NCBI GenBank assembly: GCA_021805625.1
Contig: JAJZEU010000047.1
Span: forward strand, 1-5,910
Source of the DNA: Microcaldota archaeon
GTDB lineage: Archaea > Micrarchaeota > Micrarchaeia > Micrarchaeales > CABMGC01
DNA length: 5,910 nt
Direction: 5' to 3'
In this document: positions 1 through 5,342 of the stretch, piece after piece
How positions within the stretch are numbered: the stretch's first letter is position 1
Layout: every line of letters begins with the position of its first letter
Notes under the pieces: generated by a model
The model's database searches: none
What the model was told of the DNA's origin: nothing
The model's input: the letters and a program-made list of their open reading frames with translations, nothing else
Translations under genes and position numbers: made by a program

Positions 1-473
1 ATCTGGGCATAACTCCAGAAGCGCAGTTAAACGCCATTTCCCTTGACAAGATAGTTGAGACCTTCGATGTAACGAGGGCATCGCTGGATGATGTGAAGGC
101 GAAGCTAAACACCGGCAGGATTGAGGATTTAGACCTTATAACGTTCGGCTGCCCCCATGCATCCCTTGAAGAAGTGAAGGAGATAGCATCGCTGCTGAAT
201 GGCAAGAAACTGAAGCCAGGAAAGGAACTCTGGGTATGCACGTCGAGGGTAGTAAAGGATATGGCGAAGCAGCTGGGCTATGTGAGCACTATAGAGGGCG
301 CAGGCGGAAACGTTGTTGCAGATACATGCATGGTGGTTTCACCGATAGAAGATATAGGCCATAAAACAACAGCAACTAACTCCGGCAAGGCGGCAAAGTA
401 CCTGCCCAGGTTCTGCAAACAGAATGTGGTGTTCGATACGGCGCCGAGCATAATAAGCAAGATAACCCAATAG
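1..473 (+). CDS. Aconitase X / phosphomevalonate dehydratase large subunit (3' part)
   Basis: The frame is open from the window edge (first full codon at 3) to TAG at 471-473, giving 156 residues of a gene that starts upstream. The sequence shows TFGCPHASLEE (Cys codon 150-152), LWVCTS, VVADTCMVVSP (Cys codon 327-329) and ATNSGKAAKYLP near the C-terminus. These are typical of the C-terminal region of aconitase X (DUF521). In archaea this family is the large subunit of mevalonate 5-phosphate dehydratase, an Fe-S enzyme that makes trans-anhydromevalonate 5-phosphate on the route to isoprenoid lipids. The GCPH and DTC cysteines are probable cluster ligands (inference). The small swivelling-domain subunit (DUF126) does not follow in this window, so it must lie upstream or elsewhere. 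Bacterial aconitase X homologues act on hydroxyproline derivatives instead. The archaeal setting favours the mevalonate role, but the N-terminal half is not visible. Confidence 0.88.
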   Translation, partial: LGITPEAQLNAISLDKIVETFDVTRASLDDVKAKLNTGRIEDLDLITFGCPHASLEEVKEIASLLNGKKLKPGKELWVCTSRVVKDMAKQLGYVSTIEGAGGNVVADTCMVVSPIEDIGHKTTATNSGKAAKYLPRFCKQNVVFDTAPSIISKITQ

Positions 474-497
474 CCAAAAAGCATGAGAAAAGAGGCA

Positions 498-524
498 TAA
501 GGTTTTGGTAGAGATATAACCTTA
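498..524. repeat. Inverted repeat in the spacer after the aconitase X gene
   Basis: TAAGGTT (498-504) and AACCTTA (518-524) form perfect 7-bp arms around a 13-nt loop, 24 nt after the stop codon of the upstream gene and about 30 bp before the TATA-like box of the next gene. It could be a weak 3'-end hairpin or a regulator site. It is AT-rich with no following T-run, so neither role is established. Confidence 0.3.
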
Positions 525-555
525 GCACTTCTTAAATATCTTTTGTGCAAATATG

Positions 556-563
556 TTTAAAAG
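556..563 (+). promoter_or_regulatory. Candidate TATA box of the DHH gene
   Basis: TTTAAAAG at 556-563 resembles an archaeal TATA box. Transcription would start about 25 nt downstream, near 583-590, leaving a leader of about 30 nt before the ATG at 619. A second AT-rich candidate, CTTAAATATC, lies at 531-540 and would give a longer leader. The choice between them rests on spacing only. Confidence 0.4.
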
Positions 564-618
564 CTTATGGCAAACGCTACAAAAGCCGCACAAGCATTGC
601 TGTTTTGTGGATGTGTAA

Positions 619-1641
619 ATGGCATATGAGAATGTATTCTGTGTGACACACAAGGCCGACATGGATGGCATAGCCAGCGCAGCTCTTGCGATGCGCCGCT
701 TCGGCATGCCTGGCAAAAACATAATCCTGAATAGCTATGATGACAACAGCTTCTTCGGGGCGATGCTGGAAATAGAGCAGCATAACCCAAGGCGGAGCCT
801 TATAATATTCACTGACTTCGCAATAAACATAGACAAAGCAGAAAAAATGCGCAGGCTGTTTCTAGGACTCAAGAAAAAGGGCAACAGCATAATCTACATA
901 GACCACCACAACTGGGCGGAGAGCGCGATAAAGGATGTGGCATCGCTGTGCGACTATGCTGTAGTCGGGGAAAACAAGGACTTCTGCGCAGCGGAACTCA
1001 CCGAGAAGCTGCTGTTCGGGGGAAATGACAGGATAGCCAGTCATATTGCTGCAGTAGCACACGTCACAGACTTCCACCTTCCAACCAAGAATGCGACAAT
1101 AAAGAAAATTGTCCTTGCAATAGAGTATTTCAACATAACCGACGCTGAGAACCTCAAGAAACTAGCAAAGTTTTTCTCAGTTGGTGTGTTCAGCAACAGT
1201 TTCATAGACCACGCCTACGAAGCCTACAAAAAAGCGGAGAAGAAGCAGATTGCAATGCTGGACAAAAGCATAACGCATGTGGATAGCGTCTATAGAATCG
1301 GCTTCGGTTTCGGAAAGAGAATCCAGACAAATGTTGCATGCGACAGAATAATGAGGAGAACAGGGGCACAGATTGCGGTTTATGTGAATCTTCGCAATGG
1401 CACTGCGCATCTGCGCAGTGCAAAGGGCGTAGACTGCTCAAGGCTCGCAGAGCACTTCCATGGCGGAGGACATCCGCATGCAGCCGGCTTTCAGCCATCA
1501 ATAAGCAAGTTTATGAACTTCAACGCCGAAGGAAGGAAGAGGTTTATCGTAAGCACAGTGAAAGGAGTTTCGACATGCTTTACCTTGCAAAATCCACAAG
1601 CCGCAACGGGAAGCCAAACCGCGACGAGACTGAAGGCATGA
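619..1641 (+). CDS. DHH-DHHA1 family phosphoesterase
   Basis: A 340-residue protein. The ATG directly follows an in-frame TAA (616-618), so it is the first possible start; no clear Shine-Dalgarno precedes it. The N-terminal DHH domain shows motif I HKADMDG (residues 11-17, with D14 and D16), motif II FTDF (D66), motif III IDHHNW (D95, H96, H97) and motif IV VTDFH (D151). The C-terminal DHHA1 domain shows LRSAKG and then GGGHPHAAGF (282-291), the substrate-binding signature of RecJ/NrnA-type enzymes. These are Mn-dependent cytosolic phosphodiesterases acting on single-stranded DNA, short oligoribonucleotides or cyclic dinucleotides; the sequence does not reveal which. All metal-binding motifs are present, so activity is likely. 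The last 20 or so residues (QNPQAATGSQTATRLKA) look non-conserved and overlap a better-looking reading frame, suggesting the original C-terminus was altered. Confidence 0.88.
   Translation: MAYENVFCVTHKADMDGIASAALAMRRFGMPGKNIILNSYDDNSFFGAMLEIEQHNPRRSLIIFTDFAINIDKAEKMRRLFLGLKKKGNSIIYIDHHNWAESAIKDVASLCDYAVVGENKDFCAAELTEKLLFGGNDRIASHIAAVAHVTDFHLPTKNATIKKIVLAIEYFNITDAENLKKLAKFFSVGVFSNSFIDHAYEAYKKAEKKQIAMLDKSITHVDSVYRIGFGFGKRIQTNVACDRIMRRTGAQIAVYVNLRNGTAHLRSAKGVDCSRLAEHFHGGGHPHAAGFQPSISKFMNFNAEGRKRFIVSTVKGVSTCFTLQNPQAATGSQTATRLKA
1400..1421. repeat. 22-bp near-perfect palindrome inside the DHH gene
   Basis: GCACTGCGCA (1400-1409) and TGCGCAGTGC (1412-1421) are perfect 10-bp arms separated by TC. 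Each arm contains the self-complementary hexamer TGCGCA. The site encodes the TAHLRSA segment of the DHHA1 domain, so protein constraint explains part of it but not the symmetry. It could form a tight hairpin in RNA or be a protein or methylase site; nothing here decides between these. Confidence 0.6.
1564..1567 (+). promoter_or_regulatory. Shine-Dalgarno site of the small overlapping ORF
   Basis: GGAG, within GAAAGGAGTTT, lies 7 nt before the ATG at 1575. It is inside the DHH coding region, so it would allow coupled internal translation of the overlapping ORF. Its good spacing is the main reason to choose this start. Confidence 0.45.
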
Positions 1642-1757
1642 GATGGTTTTCCAAGAGCGATGCGAAGAAGCTCGATACATATGAGAATGTCAAAATCCTG
1701 CTTTTGCGATTCTTCTCCACACATATATCCAGAACTGCTCAAAAAGGGAATCTGTAA
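1575..1757 (+). CDS. Small overlapping ORF resembling a NUDIX C-terminal half; possible remnant
   Basis: A 60-residue ORF that overlaps the last 67 nt of the DHH gene in another frame and ends at TAA 1755-1757. Visible pieces are MLYLAKS, then DETEGMRWFSKSDAKKL and TYENVKILLLRFF. This order (a YFLA-like strand, an acidic turn, an RWF-S--EA-KL helix, then a YEN---LL helix) is the usual ending of NUDIX hydrolases of the Ap4A/ADP-ribose type. The catalytic NUDIX box (GX5EX7REUXEEXGU) is absent from the window, so the peptide cannot be an active NUDIX enzyme. It may be a remnant left when a deletion joined the DHH gene to the middle of a former downstream NUDIX gene, or a small retained protein. 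NUDIX similarity in the same frame may begin slightly upstream, near 1545 (HSERSFD). The assignment is by eye. Confidence 0.4.
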   Translation: MLYLAKSTSRNGKPNRDETEGMRWFSKSDAKKLDTYENVKILLLRFFSTHISRTAQKGNL

Positions 1758-1771
1758 TAGTGGAATAGTGG
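1756..1771 (+). repeat. Tandem 8-bp repeat next to the TATA box
   Basis: AATAGTGG occurs twice back to back (1756-1763 and 1764-1771), ending 4 bp before TTTATATA. The second copy covers the place of the archaeal TFB recognition element. It could be an operator for the MPE gene or simple slippage. Confidence 0.5.
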
Positions 1772-1775
1772 AAGC

Positions 1776-1783
1776 TTTATATA
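1776..1783 (+). promoter_or_regulatory. TATA box of the two-domain MPE gene
   Basis: TTTATATA at 1776-1783 matches the archaeal TATA consensus. Transcription is expected about 25 nt downstream of its centre, near 1802-1807. This fits a leader of about 35 nt before the ATG at 1839. It would also allow a leaderless TTG start at 1803. Confidence 0.7.
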
Positions 1784-1828
1784 TTCATTTTTCAATTAGC
1801 AATTGGGGAAAGTTGAAGACACTCTCGT

Positions 1829-1834
1829 GGGGAG
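1829..1834 (+). promoter_or_regulatory. Shine-Dalgarno deciding the start of the MPE gene
   Basis: GGGGAG at 1829-1834 sits 4 nt before the ATG at 1839, within the predicted short leader. It favours ATG 1839 over the in-frame TTG at 1803 and GTG at 1827. Confidence 0.5.
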
Positions 1835-1838
1835 CACG

Positions 1839-4631
1839 ATGGGGAAAAACAGTGCCACTGCCGATGAAAATGCCACTCGTTATCCTTCTGGCAACGTACT
1901 GTCAAATAAAAACGTGACGGAGAAATATCAGGGAAACAGCAATACAAAGGCACTATCCCCTTATAGAACCCTTATCGTATCAGATACTTTTGCAGGGACA
2001 GGCGCTTTTAGCAAGGATAATTTCGTTGGCCTCGCAGAACATTTCAAGCAAGCCAACGAGCAAAAAGCCAACGCATTTGTATATCTCGGTGGGTATAGCG
2101 GACTAATTCCATGGATTCCTCAATACGAGCAGCAGAACCAGCTCAAGTCAATAAAGAAAGGAATAAACTTCATGAGCAGTGCCCCAGCGATAATCAAGCC
2201 TCCTTTCGAAAGGCTCATAAACGAAGCAACAGCTCCAGATGCGGAAGTGTATGCGATTCCAGGAATAGCAGATTCCCAAAACATAGATGCAATAGCAAAG
2301 GATTTGCGCATAGCATACAGCCACAGGCCCAAATGGCTTCGAAATGAGTTCGTAAGGACGGAAACGAGTATGGAGGGCACGGCAGAAACGATAAAAAACA
2401 CTAAGATCTCAATAGAAGCCCTCAATAGGCAACTTGAGAAACATCCAGATGACGCTTCTCTCATCTCTGAATATGAAAATGCAAAGCAGAAACTAAAACT
2501 TAATGAGGAAGAATATGCAGAATTAGGAGAGAGAAAGAAGATGTTGAAAACTCTGGCTGAAGCGCACATAGAAAGGCTAAGCACCGGGAAACTAAAGAGC
2601 CTGACAAGCAAACTCAAAGAAGAGCTAAAAGAGAAAGAAGAGAGTTTTAAGCATCTCAAGAATGAAAATGGGACCAAAGAGGAATACGAGAAAGTCGCCA
2701 AGGAATCGAAGGCGATATCAAACCTGCTCAGAGCTGCAAACAAGAGGCTCGAGGAATTCGGCAATCTGGAGTTAGGATCAATGGCAAAGCAGGGCTCAGC
2801 ACACATAGAGGCATTCACGCACAATGTACGGATCAAGCCCGATATAGAAAAAATCATAAACAAGCTTGCAAAGATGGATTACTACTCGTACGTAAGAAAT
2901 TTTGACAGCAAGCACAGAATTGTAATACTCGATGAAGACCTGACATTCATACCAAAGAAGCTCAATGGCTTTGAATTCACTATGGTATTGAAAGGAGCGC
3001 CGACAATAGGTACGTCCGCAAAGATGCACAGCAAAACAAGCAACACCAAGGTTACCGATAACTTTTATTCATATGTGGAGACCGCTGGCAAAAGGGAAGT
3101 GCTTCAAAAGCCACTCACAATGCTGATTAGTGGCGGCCACATCTTTACATCACTTTCCATAGAGCCCACCTTCGATTTAGATAGGGAAAAACTGTTCCTG
3201 TCTCTCGCTAAGGGTCCGTTCGCAGACAGGAGCACTGTAGCAGAAATGCTTAACAAAAAAATAGTGACAAGAACGACAAAGGCCGTAGAAAAGCTGCCAA
3301 TGGACTCAAGCGCCAGTATCTTGGACGTTTTTCCAAACGGGGAGATAGTGCATACCTCTCTGACTAGCGAGTTCCTCAAAATCAAGCGAATCGAAGCAGA
3401 CAGGCGCGAACTTGCCATAGCCCAGAAGCTGATAGGAAACAGGAGGAAAAAGGCACCGGAGTCCTCCAACGGAGGCAGCGTTGTGAGCGAAGCAGCGAAG
3501 CTCGTCAGGGATAAAGCGTTGGACGAGCTTATACTGCAGCAGAGGCTTCCTTCGGAGCTCAAGCCCTACGAGGTCTCAAGCCTCTCTACAAAGCAGATAC
3601 TGAAGCTTATTCCACACGCCGCTGAGGAGATTCCCACAAACATAAAGAAACTTGGTGTAGTTGCATTCAGTGATGTCCACTGGGGTGGCTGGGCCGAGGT
3701 AGATCTGCTCGACAAGTCAGTGGAGATAGGAAAGAAATACATACACAGTCTCGATCAGAACAGAACTCCCATACTGTTGCTCAACGGGGACATTATAGAA
3801 GGAAACCTTGCTAACTTCAAGAACTCTCCAGCACAGAGGACGCTTCCAAATACCTATGAAGAGTACCGCACATATCTTCAGAATAGAGGACTGACTACAG
3901 AACAGGTGAATGTGGAACTAGACAAGTTCTCGAAAAACGTTAGCATCATACAGACCATAAGCTCACAAGCGGAATCTGTGGTATTGAAGTTTTTGCCGAT
4001 AATCGACGAGGTCATAAGCAAGGGTGGCTATATAATAATAGACAGCGGCAACCATTTCAACAATACCGACAAGAGGCATGAGCACGACGAAGCGACAGAG
4101 GTCGCAGGCCCGATTAAGTTTTACCTGAAAGGCAAAGGATATAGCGAAGACTACATTAAAGCCCACATTATAGTCGTTACCGGCGAAGAGTATGGCATAG
4201 GCAACATACAGGTAGACGATGACAATGTTGTAAGGGTGCAGCACAAGCTCGCGAGAGTCCTTGAACAAAAGCCTCAGGCGGTATTCAAGAAGAGGCTGCC
4301 TGTTGCTGCTGTGATTGAGTCCCACTACCATGAGCCGAAGGAAACAATAACCGGAGACCTCCAGACTTTCGAAACGCCAGCGATGCAGTACGAGGACGAG
4401 AATACATATGTCTCGGCGTTTCCCCAAGCGATAAGCGACGCTACAAGGGGATTTGCGATAGTTGAGGTAGATCTGAAGGACAACAGGACGATAAAAAGCA
4501 CATACAAGCCCGTCCTAAGGGCCAATCTGGAAAGAAACGGAGAGCTTGAGAATTCTTTGTACCATGCTTTTAGGAATGAGACATTTTCTATCAAGACTCT
4601 TAAAAATGGGGGCGAGAAAGTAAAGATATAG
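1839..4631 (+). CDS. Two-fold metallophosphoesterase: pseudo-MPE with coiled coil plus active MPE
   Basis: A protein of 930 residues from ATG 1839 (942 from an in-frame TTG at 1803; residue numbers here use the longer form). After a polar Asn/Ser/Thr-rich leader (1-50) comes a degenerate MPE fold: IVSDTFAG (60-65) where SDxHxG is expected, YLGGYSG (95-100) for GD, IPGIAD (152-157) for GNHD, and ISGGHIF (442-448) for GHxH. A Lys/Glu-rich coiled coil (about 185-325) interrupts it. A helical linker (about 525-612) leads to a second MPE domain (613-905) with a full ligand set: SDVH (D624, H626), NGD (D663), SGNH (N750, H751), VQH (H814) and ESHYH (H841, H843). This domain should bind two metals and cut phosphoesters; the substrate is unknown. 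There is no signal peptide or membrane segment, and no cysteine. The inactive copy and coiled coil suggest a scaffold or oligomerising role, as in nuclease or polymerase small-subunit MPE proteins (inference). The gene has its own promoter. Confidence 0.85.
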   Translation: MGKNSATADENATRYPSGNVLSNKNVTEKYQGNSNTKALSPYRTLIVSDTFAGTGAFSKDNFVGLAEHFKQANEQKANAFVYLGGYSGLIPWIPQYEQQNQLKSIKKGINFMSSAPAIIKPPFERLINEATAPDAEVYAIPGIADSQNIDAIAKDLRIAYSHRPKWLRNEFVRTETSMEGTAETIKNTKISIEALNRQLEKHPDDASLISEYENAKQKLKLNEEEYAELGERKKMLKTLAEAHIERLSTGKLKSLTSKLKEELKEKEESFKHLKNENGTKEEYEKVAKESKAISNLLRAANKRLEEFGNLELGSMAKQGSAHIEAFTHNVRIKPDIEKIINKLAKMDYYSYVRNFDSKHRIVILDEDLTFIPKKLNGFEFTMVLKGAPTIGTSAKMHSKTSNTKVTDNFYSYVETAGKREVLQKPLTMLISGGHIFTSLSIEPTFDLDREKLFLSLAKGPFADRSTVAEMLNKKIVTRTTKAVEKLPMDSSASILDVFPNGEIVHTSLTSEFLKIKRIEADRRELAIAQKLIGNRRKKAPESSNGGSVVSEAAKLVRDKALDELILQQRLPSELKPYEVSSLSTKQILKLIPHAAEEIPTNIKKLGVVAFSDVHWGGWAEVDLLDKSVEIGKKYIHSLDQNRTPILLLNGDIIEGNLANFKNSPAQRTLPNTYEEYRTYLQNRGLTTEQVNVELDKFSKNVSIIQTISSQAESVVLKFLPIIDEVISKGGYIIIDSGNHFNNTDKRHEHDEATEVAGPIKFYLKGKGYSEDYIKAHIIVVTGEEYGIGNIQVDDDNVVRVQHKLARVLEQKPQAVFKKRLPVAAVIESHYHEPKETITGDLQTFETPAMQYEDENTYVSAFPQAISDATRGFAIVEVDLKDNRTIKSTYKPVLRANLERNGELENSLYHAFRNETFSIKTLKNGGEKVKI

Positions 4632-4704
4632 AATACACCGAATCTGCCCTTTACCACACTGCCGGTGCCAGGCTCTCCGACTTCCTCACAATTCGGGAAT
4701 GCAG

Positions 4705-4733
4705 CCATTTGCCAGCGGTTTTGGACCATTTGC
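4705..4733. repeat. Direct repeat CCATTTGC upstream of the ITPase gene
   Basis: CCATTTGC occurs at 4705-4712 and again at 4726-4733, with starts 21 bp apart (two helical turns), so both copies face the same side of DNA. They lie 35-63 bp before the TATA-like box of the next gene. A regulator site is possible, but 8-bp repeats can arise by chance. Confidence 0.35.
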
Positions 4734-4767
4734 AAACACTTAGCTTCGCCAAAAGGCCTCGCAAAGC

Positions 4768-4775
4768 AATAAAAG
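4768..4775 (+). promoter_or_regulatory. Candidate TATA box for a leaderless ITPase mRNA
   Basis: AATAAAAG at 4768-4775 is centred about 26 bp before the GTG start at 4797, so transcription would begin at or very near the start codon. No Shine-Dalgarno precedes the GTG. Both facts fit a leaderless archaeal transcript. Confidence 0.4.
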
Positions 4776-4796
4776 CCCAAAAGAATGAATTGAAGC

Positions 4797-5342
4797 GTGA
4801 AGATTGGGCTATTCGCGACATCAAACAAGAACAAGCTGAGGGAGTTCGAGCAGATCCTCGGGACAAAGCTCGAACAGGCTGAGCTGCAGCTCAACGAGAT
4901 ACAGGCGATAGATGTAGAAAACATAATAGAAGAGAAGGCTAAGGAGGCATACAGGCTTGTTGGAAAACCCGTGCTCGTCGAGGACACGGGCCTTTACATA
5001 GCGGCTTGGAACTCATTCCCCGGCGCGCTGATAAAATGGCTCCTCTCCACAACGGGCAGGGACGGCGTGATACGCATGCTCGCAATGGAGAAGAACAGAA
5101 GGGCTTCTGCCAAGACCGCCATCGGATTCTACGACGGCAGCAAGGTCCATGTCTTTGTGGGCAAGGTAAACGGAAGCATACCAGACGCCATACGCGGAGA
5201 AAGCGGCTTCGGCTGGGACCCCATATTCGTACCGAACGGCTACAGAAAGACTTTCGCCGAACTGGGAGCAAAGGCAAAGAACAGGATATCAATGCGGAGC
5301 ATCGCGCTGCGCAAGCTCAAGGCTTACCTGAAAAGCCATTGA
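4797..5342 (+). CDS. XTP/dITP diphosphatase (ITPase, RdgB/HAM1 family)
   Basis: A 181-residue cytosolic protein. It hydrolyses deaminated purine nucleotides (ITP, dITP, XTP) to the monophosphate and pyrophosphate, keeping them out of DNA and RNA. The sequence shows ATSNKNKLREFEQIL (7-21), the phosphate-binding start of the family; LVEDTGLYI (60-68) with the probable catalytic D63; FPGALIKW (74-81); and GESGFGWDPIFVP (134-146). The start is GTG: an in-frame TGA lies two codons upstream at 4791-4793, and the first motif begins at residue 7, so no other start is possible. The length is normal for the family. One oddity is that the usual SHR near the C-terminus reads SMR (165-167), replacing a base-contacting His with Met. 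The 3' end overlaps the convergent gene by 26 bp. Family assignment is firm; substrate preference is not. Confidence 0.92.
   Translation: MKIGLFATSNKNKLREFEQILGTKLEQAELQLNEIQAIDVENIIEEKAKEAYRLVGKPVLVEDTGLYIAAWNSFPGALIKWLLSTTGRDGVIRMLAMEKNRRASAKTAIGFYDGSKVHVFVGKVNGSIPDAIRGESGFGWDPIFVPNGYRKTFAELGAKAKNRISMRSIALRKLKAYLKSH

Noticed and set aside
1638..1757. A start at ATG 1638 (ATGA overlap with the DHH stop) for the small ORF
   Set aside because: No ribosome site at suitable distance was seen, whereas ATG 1575 has GGAG 7 nt upstream and includes more of the NUDIX-like segment.
2120..2863. A 247-codon open frame on the minus strand opposite the coiled coil
   Set aside because: It is rich in Ser, Phe and Leu, the usual mirror of Lys/Glu-rich coding sequence, and shows no motif; the plus-strand gene explains it.
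4655..4740. A tRNA or other structured RNA in the spacer
   Set aside because: No GGTTCGAATCC-type T arm or matching acceptor stem was found on either strand, and no C/D box motifs.
4743..4767. An imperfect hairpin (GCTTCGC/GCAAAGC) just before the ITPase promoter
   Set aside because: The stem has a mismatch, is short, and is not followed by a T-run; too weak to call a terminator.
4632..4772. Read-through of the TAG stop, for example as pyrrolysine
   Set aside because: The protein already ends after a complete MPE fold, there is no sign of pyrrolysine genes here, and the extension shows no recognisable domain.
4325..4987. A 220-codon minus-strand frame spanning the end of the MPE gene, the spacer and the ITPase start
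   Set aside because: It lies antisense to two well-supported genes, and its Ser/Phe-rich ends are typical shadows. Only the part over the spacer was kept as an observation.
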